From AP-15 sp963747735 (GTDB lineage Bacteria; Pseudomonadota; Alphaproteobacteria; ATCC43930; CGMCC-115725), in contig CAVVGE010000019.1 of assembly GCA_963747735.1 (NCBI GenBank), positions 620,001 through 684,000 of the forward strand: a stretch of 64,000 nucleotides of DNA, in the 5' to 3' direction. Shown here piece after piece: positions 51,676 through 60,134 of the stretch; within the stretch, counting starts at the first letter, position 1, and every line of letters starts with the position of its first letter. Both the position numbers and the translations under genes were made by a program. Below the pieces are notes generated by a model, which was not told the origin of the DNA, ran no database searches, and saw only the letters and a list, made by a program, of their open reading frames with translations.

Positions 51676-52103
51676 ATCTCCTCGATGATGCCGGTCGAAG
51701 CCGCGTCGGCGGGCAATTTCGGCTGCCAAATCCCGGCAAACCCCCTCGCCCTCGCCAGTTGCGTCGGGGTCAATTGCGACGACATCGCCTCGTATCCGGA
51801 TCGCGCCCGGTCGCGGTGTATGCCGCTCAGACGCTTCGCCGCGACGAGGAACCATCCGCAAGCGCTGACATGATCATCCGCCATCGCGCCTGCGGCATAC
51901 ATCTCGGCCAGCTTGCTCTGCGCGCGAGGCAAGCCCTGCTCGGCCGCAGCCAGCAGCCACTTCATGGCTTCGCCGCGGTTGCCTTCAGTCGGATATTCGT
52001 TGTCGTCCACCCGGCTGTCGCAAAGGATGCCGAGATTGAACTGCGCCGCCGCATCGCCGTTTGCGGCAGCGGCCACGAGGTGTTTGACAGCGCTGTCCTG
52101 CAT
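51666..52103 (-). CDS. Sel1-repeat protein
   Basis: The ATG at 52103 (MQDSAVKHLVAAAANGDAAA) has an AAAGGA site upstream and gives 145 residues. Two or three Sel1-like helical repeats are visible: AANGDAAAQFNLGILCDS, then EAMKWLLAAAEQGLPRAQSK and the LAEMYAAGAMADDHVSACGW unit. Such repeats mediate protein-protein contacts. No signal peptide. It lies between groEL and the small membrane protein gene on the same strand. Confidence 0.8.
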   Translation of the reverse strand: MQDSAVKHLVAAAANGDAAAQFNLGILCDSRVDDNEYPTEGNRGEAMKWLLAAAEQGLPRAQSKLAEMYAAGAMADDHVSACGWFLVAAKRLSGIHRDRARSGYEAMSSQLTPTQLARARGFAGIWQPKLPADAASTGIIEEICS

Positions 52104-52215
52104 CGCAGCATCCTTTGCCCGTCCGGCGGAGCGCGCGTGTTGGCGGCTCGGCTCGATGTCGCGGCGCGGCGCTGCGGCGCGAGCCACCGCGGCACGGACC
52201 ACCGCGGCACGGGCC

Positions 52216-53847
52216 TCAGAAGCCCATGCCGCCCATATTGCCGTTCGGCATCGGCGCCGCCGTCTTGTCGGGACTTTCCGCGACCATCACTTCGGTCGTG
52301 ATCAGCAGCGAGGCCACCGAAGCCGCGCCCTGCAAGGCGAGGCGCACGACCTTGGTCGGATCGATGATGCCGCTCTTCACCATGTCGGCGTATTGGCCGG
52401 TCTGCGCGTCGAACCCATAGTTGTCGCTGGCCTGCTCCAGCAGCTTGCCGGCGACGACCGACCCCTCGGCCCCGGAATTCGCGGCGATCTGCCGTACCGG
52501 CATCTGCAACGCGCGCCGCACAATGGCGATGCCGGCTTTCTGGTCGTCGTTTGGCGGGTTCAGCCCAGCGAGCACCCGGGTGCCGTAGAGGAGCGCCACG
52601 CCGCCGCCGGCGACCACGCCCTCTTCGACCGCGGCGCGGGTCGCGTGCATTGCGTCGTCGACGCGGTCGCGGCGCTCTTTGACTTCGATCTCGGTAGCGC
52701 CGCCGACGCGAATGATGGCGACGCCGCCGGCGAGCTTCGCCAGCCGCTCCTGCAGCTTTTCGCCGTCGTAATCCGAGGTCGTCTCCTCGATCTGGGCACG
52801 CAGCTGGGCCACCCGGCCCTGGATATCCTTTTTGTCGCCGGCGCCGTCGATGATCGTCGTGTTTTCTTTCTCGATGCGCACCTTTTTGGCCCGGCCGAGC
52901 ATGTCGAGCGTGACATTCTCGAATTTGATGCCGAGGTCGTCGCTGATCACCTGGCCGCCGGTCAGAACGGCGAGGTCCTCGAGCATGGCCTTGCGCCGGT
53001 CGCCAAAGCCGGGCGCCTTGACCGCGGCCACTTTGAGACCGCCGCGCAATTTGTTGACGACGAGAGTGGCGAGCGCCTCGCCCTCGATGTCCTCGGCGAC
53101 GATCAAGAGCGGCTTGCCGCTCTGCACCACGGCTTCGAGCAACGGCAGCATCGCCTGCAGCCCCGGCAGCTTTTTCTCGTGCAGAAGGATGTAGGGGTCA
53201 TCGAGCTCGGCGAACATCTTTTCAGCATTGGTGACAAAATAAGCCGATAGATAGCCGCGGTCGAACTGCATGCCTTCGACGACTTCCAGCTCGGTGGCCA
53301 GCGACTTCGCCTCCTCGATCGTGATCACACCCTCTTTGCCGACCTTCCGCATCGCCTCGGCGATCATCTCGCCAATCTCGCTGTCGCCATTGGCCGAGAT
53401 CGTGCCGATCTGGGTGATCTCGGCATCGGTCGAGACCTGCTTCGAGCGGCGCTTCAGGTCGGCGACGACCGCCTCGACCGCCATGTCGACGCCGCGCTTC
53501 AGATCCATCGGGTTCATGCCGGCCGCCACCGCCTTGGCCCCTTCGCGCACAATCGCCTGCGCCAGGACGGTCGCCGTGGTGGTGCCGTCGCCGGCCTGGT
53601 CGCTGGTCCGCGAGGCGACTTCCTTGACCATCTGCGCGCCCATGTTTTCGAACCGGTCGGAGAGCTCGATTTCCTTGGCGACAGTGACCCCGTCCTTGGT
53701 GATGCGGGGTGCGCCATACGATTTGTCGAGCACGACGTTGCGTCCCTTGGGACCGAGCGTCACCCGCACGGTGTCGGCAAGAAGATCGATGCCGCGCTGC
53801 ATCCGGTCGCGGGCATCCGAATGAAATCTGATGTCTTTTGCTGCCAT
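52216..53847 (-). CDS. groL: Chaperonin GroEL
   Basis: The 543-residue product has the family features: TLGPKGRNVVLDKSYG, the GDGTTTATVLAQAIV ATP-site segment and VVAGGGVALLYG. The C-terminus ends NGNMGGMGF, a shortened GGM tail. Because the groES immediately upstream (10-base gap) is truncated to 49 codons, this may be an accessory GroEL, with the main groESL elsewhere; that is inference. Confidence 0.95.
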   Translation of the reverse strand: MAAKDIRFHSDARDRMQRGIDLLADTVRVTLGPKGRNVVLDKSYGAPRITKDGVTVAKEIELSDRFENMGAQMVKEVASRTSDQAGDGTTTATVLAQAIVREGAKAVAAGMNPMDLKRGVDMAVEAVVADLKRRSKQVSTDAEITQIGTISANGDSEIGEMIAEAMRKVGKEGVITIEEAKSLATELEVVEGMQFDRGYLSAYFVTNAEKMFAELDDPYILLHEKKLPGLQAMLPLLEAVVQSGKPLLIVAEDIEGEALATLVVNKLRGGLKVAAVKAPGFGDRRKAMLEDLAVLTGGQVISDDLGIKFENVTLDMLGRAKKVRIEKENTTIIDGAGDKKDIQGRVAQLRAQIEETTSDYDGEKLQERLAKLAGGVAIIRVGGATEIEVKERRDRVDDAMHATRAAVEEGVVAGGGVALLYGTRVLAGLNPPNDDQKAGIAIVRRALQMPVRQIAANSGAEGSVVAGKLLEQASDNYGFDAQTGQYADMVKSGIIDPTKVVRLALQGAASVASLLITTEVMVAESPDKTAAPMPNGNMGGMGF

Positions 53848-53857
53848 CGCGGTCTCC

Positions 53858-54007
53858 TTAAGCGGCCTTGGCCGGCGCGGCCTCGTCGACCACGCCCTCG
53901 GTCGGCTTTTCCTGTGCGGTATCGGGGATCATGATGCCGCCTGGGGATTTCTCCGCAGCGGTGACGCGCCGGACCGCGACTCGATCCTGCAATGGACGAA
54001 ATGACAT
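53858..54007 (-). CDS. groS: Truncated GroES (49 aa, C-terminal half missing)
   Basis: From the ATG at 54007 (AGGAGA six bases upstream) the product reads MSFRPLQDRVAVRRVTAAEK, then SPGGIMIPDTAQEKPTEGVV, and ends DEAAPAKAA. The first 40 residues match GroES, including the GroEL-binding mobile loop (EKSPGGIMIPDTAQEK). The remaining half of the normal ~95 residues (roof loop and closing beta strands) is absent; a nine-residue Ala-rich tail replaces it. groEL begins 10 bases after the stop, so the missing part is not in another frame nearby. Either a deletion pseudogene or a minimal loop peptide. Confidence 0.8.
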   Translation of the reverse strand: MSFRPLQDRVAVRRVTAAEKSPGGIMIPDTAQEKPTEGVVDEAAPAKAA

Positions 54008-54109
54008 CGATTCTCCTGGGCCCAGCACTAAGCGTCCGGCGAGGATCGTCGGGCATCGGGTTCTGGATCGGGCGAAGGCGTTTAAGGCGACAATGATGTG
54101 CCGCCTCTC

Positions 54110-54487
54110 ATACATGGAGGCAGAAGCACGATGTACAATGGGAAATAAAATATTTGTTTATTGAGATTATTGACTGCAATCATTGATACAACATTTTCAG
54201 ATGCTTACCATTGTTGAACATGTTTTTCGCCCACCGGATCGCTCATAAGAGCAAAAGGAGGCATGCTGCACTCTCGCACGTACTAAAGGCGAAGGCGCTC
54301 CGGATCGCCGGGAGCCGATGTCAACCGGAAGTCAGGATATAATCTCGCCGATAAGGCCAAATTTTATTGAATATAAGGCAGAAGACACTCATTGAGTTTT
54401 CTATCTCCTTCTCCATATGCGGTATCTCGTGCATCACGATGGTGAAGATTCACGCAATATGGCCCGGTGCGGGTCGGAGGAGGCCGC
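54110..54487. other. AT-rich intergenic region upstream of groES
   Basis: About 380 bases, clearly poorer in G+C than the rest of the window, particularly 54130-54230. It separates the divergent groES and coiled-coil genes and should contain their promoters. No CIRCE element (TTAGCACTC-N9-GAGTGCTAA) was found; ACTCATTGAGT near 54390 is an 11-base palindrome of unknown role. Confidence 0.6.
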
Positions 54488-54784
54488 GTGACGCTGACGG
54501 ATCAGCCAATCGAGCTCGACGAGCATCGCGGCATGGCCGCTCAGAAATCGACCGAGCTTCGCCGGCGCCTTCACGAGGTCCAGGCGGATCAGGAAGCGCT
54601 GCGCCGCCGTCAGGAGGAATTCGAGCGCTATGCGGTCGCCGCTCCGTCGACGACCTGGCCCGAGGCTGCGGCAAAGGCGCGATATCTGATCCAGCTGTTT
54701 GCCGCCACTCCGGAGGCGCGCGATGGCCGCCGCCAGGAGCTGATCGCAACGGTGCTCCAGGATCTCGCCCGATTGTCGGATTAG
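54488..54784 (+). CDS. Hypothetical coiled-coil protein
   Basis: A GTG start at 54488 is chosen for the strong GGAGGAGG site four bases upstream. The 98-residue product begins VTLTDQPIELDEHRG and contains a charged heptad-like stretch STELRRRLHEVQADQEALRR followed by RQEEFERY, likely a coiled coil. The C-terminal part (ARYLIQLFAATPEARDGRRQ) is helical. Function unknown. Confidence 0.6.
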   Translation: MTLTDQPIELDEHRGMAAQKSTELRRRLHEVQADQEALRRRQEEFERYAVAAPSTTWPEAAAKARYLIQLFAATPEARDGRRQELIATVLQDLARLSD

Positions 54785-55044
54785 CTGGTGCGGCGACCGG
54801 AGGGTTGCCCGAGGGGTTGCGATGCCGGAAGCGCACAGGATCGTCGCCGTGCTGCTCGCATGCGAGGCCTGACGCCAGGGGGGTCAAAGCGGGGCCCGGC
54901 AACCCGCCCGCGGCCCGAGACGCCGCCGCTGAATTGTGGGTATATTTCGAAGAATTTCTTGATCGGGTCGAGCGGCGTGATCGCGGGCGAGCCGGCTGAT
55001 TATCGGCCGGCATCGAGCGAGGCCCCTGCTCATCGAGGTGAAAT

Positions 55045-55275
55045 ATGCCGAGACGCGAGAAGACGGCCGCCATCAGCGGCTTTGTGTTTTTTGATGTTCT
55101 CTACGAGGACGGGGCCCGCAGCTCGCACCGCAAAGTGCCGAGCTCGGAGCTCGCCGGTATGGACGGAGACGCGGCGGCGAAGCCCTATATCGAGGCGCAA
55201 GATCGCGAGATTGCCGGATACTCCGGCCGGCAGCGCGGCGTGATCAAATCTGTGGTCCGCTCGCGCGCGCGCTGA
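55045..55275 (+). CDS. Hypothetical small protein
   Basis: A 76-residue protein starting MPRREKTAAISGFVFFDVLY behind a good GAGGTG site. It contains the stretch DGARSSHRKVPSSELAGMDG and a basic C-terminus. It resembles a small uncharacterised family that I recall from Rhizobiales, not verified. The 260 bases before it (54785-55044) show no gene. Confidence 0.6.
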   Translation: MPRREKTAAISGFVFFDVLYEDGARSSHRKVPSSELAGMDGDAAAKPYIEAQDREIAGYSGRQRGVIKSVVRSRAR

Positions 55276-55309
55276 GCACGCCGGCCCGAAACGGGCTCTG
55301 CTCGTCCGC

Positions 55310-56205
55310 TCAGACGGGGCGGGTGCCTTTAAGCTGGGTGCGGTGCATCAGCCGGCGTGCCGACGGGTCGAAGGCGTCGCGCCGGTGCATCGCGCAGCGG
55401 TTGTCCCACCAGATAAGATCGCCGGCCCGCCAATCCTGGCGCCAGGTGAATTTCTCCTGGGTCGTGTGCGACCACAATGCGTCGAGCAGCGCCTCGCTCT
55501 CCGCGACCGCCAGCCCGAGCACATAGGCGTTGATCCGGCGGCCGAGAAACAGCGCCTTCTCGCCGGTCTCCGGATGAGTGCGCACCATCGGCTGGCGCGC
55601 GCCCGGCACTTGCGAAAATCGGCCACGGTCTCAAAGCCCTTATGCGCCTTGCCGCCGCTCGAATGCGTCGCGGCGTGGATCATCGTCATGCCGTCGATGC
55701 GCGCCTTTGTTGCCGCGGGCAGCTCGTCATAGGCCGAATACATATTGAGGAAACAGGTCGAGCCGCCGGCGCTGGGCGGCGGGCATTCGAGCGCGCGCAG
55801 CAAGCTCGCCGCCGGCGGCACATCGACAAACGACGAGTCGGTGTGCCAGAACGCCTCGCCGTCGCCGAGCCCGCCGATCGCCTTGCCGTTCTCGACGATG
55901 TTCGAGATCACCGAGATTTCCGGCGGGACCTCGCCGCGCCGGCCGGCGGTCTGAGTCTCGACGCCGTATTGCTTTGCGATCAGCGCGGCCGGGTTGAGCT
56001 CCAGCTCGCCGAACTGGCGGGTGAACGCCAGGTGCTCGCCATCGGTCATCGCCGGGCCGCGAAAGCGCAGCACCAGGTGCTCGAGCCAGGCGGCGCGGAT
56101 CGCGTCGCGGTCCCCGGGGGACAGCGGCTTACGGATATCGACGCCGCGGATCTCGGCGCCGAGCCCGGCCTCGAACGGAACGATATCGATGCTCACGGCG
56201 CTCAC
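55310..56205 (-). pseudogene. TauD/TfdA-family dioxygenase, frameshifted
   Basis: An Fe(II)/2-oxoglutarate dioxygenase gene of about 298 codons. The GTG start at 56205 overlaps the stop of the upstream TauD-like gene (GTGA). The first frame gives SIDIVPFEAGLGAEIRGVDI and the iron-binding FWHTDSSFVDVPP (HxD). After HKGFETVADFRK the frame breaks near 55610; the conserved continuation PGARQPMVRTHPETGEKALF and the distal-His region WWDNRCAMHRRDAF lie in the other frame, ending at 55310. One base is missing, most simply a G in AAGGTG. As written it would lack the distal His and 2-oxoglutarate-binding Arg. Confidence 0.8.
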
Positions 56206-57056
56206 TCCGCCGCTTCCAGCGCTTGGACGCCGTAATCGTTGATCGAGACGCGCCAGTGGATGCGGTCTTCCTCGGGCGGGTAGTCGCCGGCCGCCTTGTG
56301 GTAGGAGCAGCGATTGTCCCAGATCACGATGTCGCCCTTCTTCCAGACATGGTGGTATTCGGCTTGCGGCGCGATCATCCGCTCCTTCAATTCGGCGATG
56401 ATCTCGTCAGCCTCGTCGCGCTCGATGCCGACAAAATCGACGATCTTGCCGGGATCGAAATAGAGCGATTTGCGTGCCGTTTCCGGATGGGTGCGGAAGA
56501 CCGGGTGGTAGACCGGCGCCCAATCCTGGTCTTCGACGTTGAGGAGCCGCGACTTGCCGCGCCGGCCGCCATAGGAAAACGCGCCGACAACGCCGTCGAG
56601 CCGGTCCTTCAGCCGCTGCGGCAGCGCGTCATAGGCGGCGTAGCCGTTGGCGAAGAGGGTGTTGCCGCCGCGGCTCGGCACCGCCAGCGCGTAAAGCTGG
56701 GTCGCCTTGAACGGGGCTTGGTTGTAGGCGCCGTCGGTGTGCCAGCCTTCGGCGCCGCGGCGATAGATTTCGTCGCGCAGCTTGCCGGCGGCGTCGAATT
56801 TGTTGACCCCGAGCATCGTGACCTGCGGATGCTCCGGATGCCGCGTCGATTTCGACGGGTGCGGCACGACCGGGCCAAAACGCTCGCTGTAGCGAATAAA
56901 GTCGGGGATCGAGAGGTCCTGGCCGCGCACGCACATGACGTTGTGGTCGAGCCAGGCTCGGTAGATCCGGCCCCATTCGTCCTCGGACATCGTTTTGACA
57001 TCGACGCCGGTGATTTCAACGCCGATCTGCGGACCCATTTTGCGGATTTGGAGCAC
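56202..57056 (-). CDS. TauD/TfdA-family Fe(II)/2-oxoglutarate dioxygenase
   Basis: An intact 284-residue member: MGPQIGVEITGVDVKTMSED at the start, the HxD iron ligands in GWHTDGAYNQAP (near residue 105), VFRTHPETARKSLYFDP, and the distal iron ligand His in IVIWDNRCSYHKAAGDY with the 2-oxoglutarate-binding Arg in IHWRVSIND. Family members hydroxylate taurine, 2,4-D, alkylsulfates and other acids; the substrate is unknown. It overlaps the next TauD-like gene by four bases, so the two form an operon. Confidence 0.88.
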   Translation of the reverse strand: MLQIRKMGPQIGVEITGVDVKTMSEDEWGRIYRAWLDHNVMCVRGQDLSIPDFIRYSERFGPVVPHPSKSTRHPEHPQVTMLGVNKFDAAGKLRDEIYRRGAEGWHTDGAYNQAPFKATQLYALAVPSRGGNTLFANGYAAYDALPQRLKDRLDGVVGAFSYGGRRGKSRLLNVEDQDWAPVYHPVFRTHPETARKSLYFDPGKIVDFVGIERDEADEIIAELKERMIAPQAEYHHVWKKGDIVIWDNRCSYHKAAGDYPPEEDRIHWRVSINDYGVQALEAAE

Positions 57057-57149
57057 TGCGCTACTCCTCGCTGATGCTGGCTTAATCTCGCGCTTGGAGG
57101 ATAAATCCTGTCAACAGCCAGTTGGCGCTGGCTGCAATCCGATAATGCA

Positions 57150-58169
57150 ATGAGAGGGAGTGTGGGGCCGCCGATCATGGTCCGCTCGCGGCGCCGTGTC
57201 TTGCTCGCTGCGATTGCCGCGAGCCTCGTGCCCGGCCCATTGCTCGGCCGGCCGCTGCCCATGGGGCGGCTCGGCGTGCTGTGGACCAGCCGTGCCGACG
57301 ACCCGGTCAACAAGCGGCGCATCGCCGCGTTGGTCGAGGGGCTGGCGGCGCGCGGCTGGACTGACGGCGTCAATCTGCACATCCAGTGGCGCTGGACCGA
57401 CGGCCATAGGGCGCTCGCGGACCGCTATGCCGCGGAATTGGTCGAGGCGAGCCCCCAGGCGATTCTGGCGATCACTACCCCGTCGGTCACCGCGCTCAGA
57501 CGGCAAACAACGACGATCCCGATCGTCTTCGCAAGCGTTACCGATCCGGTGGGCCAAGGCTTTGTCGAAAGCCTGGCGCATCCCGGCGGCAACATAACCG
57601 GCTTTACCGATTTCGACCCGCCGATGGCCGGCAAATGGCTCGAGATGCTGACCCAGATCGTGCCGCGGGTCGGGCATGCGGCATTGCTGTACAACCCCGA
57701 CACGGCGCCCTTTGCCGCCGCGATGGTGGGCACCGTCGAGGCCGCCGCGCCGGCGCTGGGTGTGACGGCGCGCCCGGCGCCGGTGCACGATCCCCGCGAG
57801 ATCGAGACCGTCATCGCCGATCTCGGAGGCGAGCCCGGCGGCGGGCTCGTGGTGTTGCCGGACAGCTTCACCGCCGTCCATGAGCGCGCCATTGTCCGCC
57901 TCACGGCACAGCTTCGCGTTCCCGCCGTCTATTGGGCGCGCGCATTTGCCGAGAGCGGCGGACTGATGTCGTACGGCATCGACCCGATCGACCCGTGGCG
58001 GCGCGCAGCGCTCTATATCGACCGCATCTTCAAGGGCGCAACGCCCGGCGACCTGCCGGTCCAGAACCCGACAAAATTCGAGCTGCTCGTCAACTTCGCC
58101 GCCGCCAAGGCGCTCGGCGTCACTTTTGCGCCCGCCCTTCTCGCCAGCGCCGCGGATGTGATCGAGTAA
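57150..58169 (+). CDS. ABC transporter substrate-binding protein (PF04392-type, orphan)
   Basis: Up to 339 residues with an N-terminal hydrophobic export signal (RRRVLLAAIAASLVPGPLLG) in which two arginines could form a weak Tat motif. The start may be the ATG at 57150 or at 57177. Core segments GRLGVLWTSRADD, IPIVFASVTDPVGQGFVESL and AHPGGNITGF are typical of this family, abundant in rhizobia and related alphaproteobacteria. No permease or ATPase gene is adjacent. Ligand unknown. Confidence 0.85.
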   Translation: MRGSVGPPIMVRSRRRVLLAAIAASLVPGPLLGRPLPMGRLGVLWTSRADDPVNKRRIAALVEGLAARGWTDGVNLHIQWRWTDGHRALADRYAAELVEASPQAILAITTPSVTALRRQTTTIPIVFASVTDPVGQGFVESLAHPGGNITGFTDFDPPMAGKWLEMLTQIVPRVGHAALLYNPDTAPFAAAMVGTVEAAAPALGVTARPAPVHDPREIETVIADLGGEPGGGLVVLPDSFTAVHERAIVRLTAQLRVPAVYWARAFAESGGLMSYGIDPIDPWRRAALYIDRIFKGATPGDLPVQNPTKFELLVNFAAAKALGVTFAPALLASAADVIE

Positions 58170-58246
58170 ACGAAATGGCGAACAAACCGCTGGCGAGGAA
58201 CGCCACGGCGCGGCAAGATCGAGGCGATCGAAAATTGGGAGGAAGC

Positions 58247-58783
58247 ATGTCCGTTCGCCATCTCTGGGCCGGCCTCGCGCTCGGCCTGCCATTGCTGGCC
58301 CTGGTCGGCGCCGCGGAGGCGCAGCAGGGCACCGATGCCGCCTATATGAAAAAGCTTGCAACCGCCGCGCCGGCGCAGATCGTCCGCGATGCGACGATCG
58401 CGCGGATGGACAACGGCGCAATGCAGACGCTGAAGCAGGGCAGCAACGGCTTCACCTGCATGATGCTCGGCCCGACCCCGATGTGCGCCGATGCAAATGC
58501 CATGGCGTGGGCGCACGCCCGCGCGACCCATGCGGCGCCGCCCGACAAGATCGGTTTCATCTACATGCTCGCCGGCGATGCCGGGGTAAGCAACACCGAT
58601 CCCTTTGCCGCAAAGCAGGAGCCCGGCAACCACTGGGTCAAGACCGGGCCGCATGTGATGATCGTCGGCCCGGCATCGAAGCAAATGGCGAGCTACCCGA
58701 GCTCCCCAGACCCGAACGTAAAAGAACCCTATGTGATGTGGCCGGGCACCCCATACGCGCATCTGATGCTGCCGACGAAATGA
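58247..58783 (+). CDS. Exported hypothetical protein
   Basis: The 178-residue product starts MSVRHLWAGLALGLPLLALV (Shine-Dalgarno GGGAGGAAG) and has a signal peptide cleaved probably after AEA near residue 23. The mature protein has two Cys/Met-rich stretches (NGFTCMMLGPTPMCADANAM) and a GNHWVKTGPHVMIVGP segment. I do not recognise the family with certainty. It lies between the orphan binding protein and the hydrolase gene on the same strand. Confidence 0.7.
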   Translation: MSVRHLWAGLALGLPLLALVGAAEAQQGTDAAYMKKLATAAPAQIVRDATIARMDNGAMQTLKQGSNGFTCMMLGPTPMCADANAMAWAHARATHAAPPDKIGFIYMLAGDAGVSNTDPFAAKQEPGNHWVKTGPHVMIVGPASKQMASYPSSPDPNVKEPYVMWPGTPYAHLMLPTK

Positions 58784-58815
58784 GCTGAACCAAAGCGGCG
58801 GCACCGGGGGCGAGC

Positions 58816-59748
58816 ATGAAATTGGTGATGTTCGAGGCTGACGGGCACGGCGAGCCGGCGCCGGGGCTCTTGACCGGGCGCGGGGTGGTCGGGCTCTCCA
58901 GGGTCGTCGAACGCGGGCATACGCCGCAATTGACGATGCAGAACCTGATCGACGGGTTCGAGCGGCTGCGGCCGGCACTCGAAAAGCTCGCGGCCGAGGG
59001 AGAAGCCGCGCCGCTCGACCGGGTGCGGCTGCGGCCGCCTTTGCCGCGGCCGGGCAAGATCCTGTGCTGCATCGCCAATTACTGGGAGCACGCGCAGCGC
59101 GAGGCGCGGCCCTTGAACATGTTTCTGAAAAATCCGGAGGCGGTGGTCGGGCCCGGCGACACGATCGTGCTCCCCGAAATGACCGAGCCGTGGATTTTTA
59201 TGCACGAGGCCGAATTGGCGCTCGTCGTCAAGGGGCCGGCGAAAAAGGTGGCGCAAAAGGATTGGCGCAGCGCCGTCTTTGGCTATACCGGGCTGATCGA
59301 CGTGTCGGCGCGCGGCGAGGGGCGGCGCACCTGGAAGGCCGGGAGCTGGCTCGGCAAGTCGTTCGACACCTTCGCGCCGATCGGCCCTTGCATCGCCACC
59401 GCCGACGAAATCCCCGAGCCCAACGATGTCGTCGTGCGCTTTTGGAACGACGGCCAGCTGCGCCACAACTACAACACCGACGACATGGAGCACCGGGTGC
59501 CGGAGCTGATCGAGTTCGCCTCGACGGTCATGACCTTGAACAGCGGCGATTTGATCGCCTGCGGCACCAACCACGAAGGCCTCGGCGCGTTGCAGGACGG
59601 CGAAACGGTCGAGATCGAAATCCAGCAGATCGGCCGGATGGCGCTCAACGTGGCCGACCCGCTGAAGCGCAAATGGGAGCGCGGCCTCTATATGGGTGCC
59701 AACTCGACCAACCCCGAGGCCGTCCGCCGCCACCGCCCGCAAGGCTAA
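58816..59748 (+). CDS. Fumarylacetoacetate hydrolase-family protein
   Basis: The 310-residue product has the FAH fold: LPRPGKILCCIANYWEHAQR (start of the catalytic domain), the metal-binding MHEAELALVVKGPAKKV (Glu-x-Glu), GYTGLIDVSARG, KSFDTFAPIGPCIAT and SGDLIACGTNHEGLG toward the end. Members split C-C bonds in aromatic-acid degradation or act as decarboxylases or isomerases. Substrate unknown. It is the last of three genes in the same direction. Confidence 0.88.
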   Translation: MKLVMFEADGHGEPAPGLLTGRGVVGLSRVVERGHTPQLTMQNLIDGFERLRPALEKLAAEGEAAPLDRVRLRPPLPRPGKILCCIANYWEHAQREARPLNMFLKNPEAVVGPGDTIVLPEMTEPWIFMHEAELALVVKGPAKKVAQKDWRSAVFGYTGLIDVSARGEGRRTWKAGSWLGKSFDTFAPIGPCIATADEIPEPNDVVVRFWNDGQLRHNYNTDDMEHRVPELIEFASTVMTLNSGDLIACGTNHEGLGALQDGETVEIEIQQIGRMALNVADPLKRKWERGLYMGANSTNPEAVRRHRPQG

Positions 59749-59871
59749 AGGCACTCCCGCCCTACCTGTTTTATCGGCGCGACCTCAGAGCGTGTGAACC
59801 TATTGGCTTGGGGCTGGATTGGCGCCGTCCGCCTTCGCTGGGGGCGGCTCAATCGAGACAGCCGCTGCGCG

Positions 59872-59962
59872 GCTCCCTCAGGATGAGGTGCTTCGTTAAT
59901 ATCCTCAACAGCTTACCTCATGCTGAGGAGCCCGTGGGCGCGTCTCGAAGCACGCATGCCGT
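59872..59962. repeat. Inverted pair of alphaproteobacterial intergenic repeats
   Basis: Two copies of an element with the core CCTCATnCTGAGG and the tail GGCGCGTCTCGAAGCA occur in opposite orientation: CCTCAGGATGAGG (59876-59888) and CCTCATGCTGAGG (59916-59928). Both cores are hairpins. The motif resembles the common 'CCTCATCCTGAGGAGC' repeat of Rhizobiales. The rest of the 386-base gap (59749-60134) holds no gene. Confidence 0.7.
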
Positions 59963-60134
59963 GCCCGCCGCCACAGTTTTTCACGCCTCGCCAATTGATT
60001 CACAAGCTCTCAGCTGCGCCGCCCGCCTCGTGCGACTGTCCGGCGCCGCGAAACCGGCGGCGACGGACCGCGGCGACAGCAAGCAACCTTTCCCGGGTTT
60101 TGCCGGGAGGCCTTTTGCCGGGAGGCCCGGCGGC

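Noticed and set aside
54008..54470. Possible CIRCE/HrcA operator upstream of groES
   Set aside because: Neither TTAGCACTC nor GAGTGCTAA is present; ACTCATTGAGT lacks the nine-base spacer.
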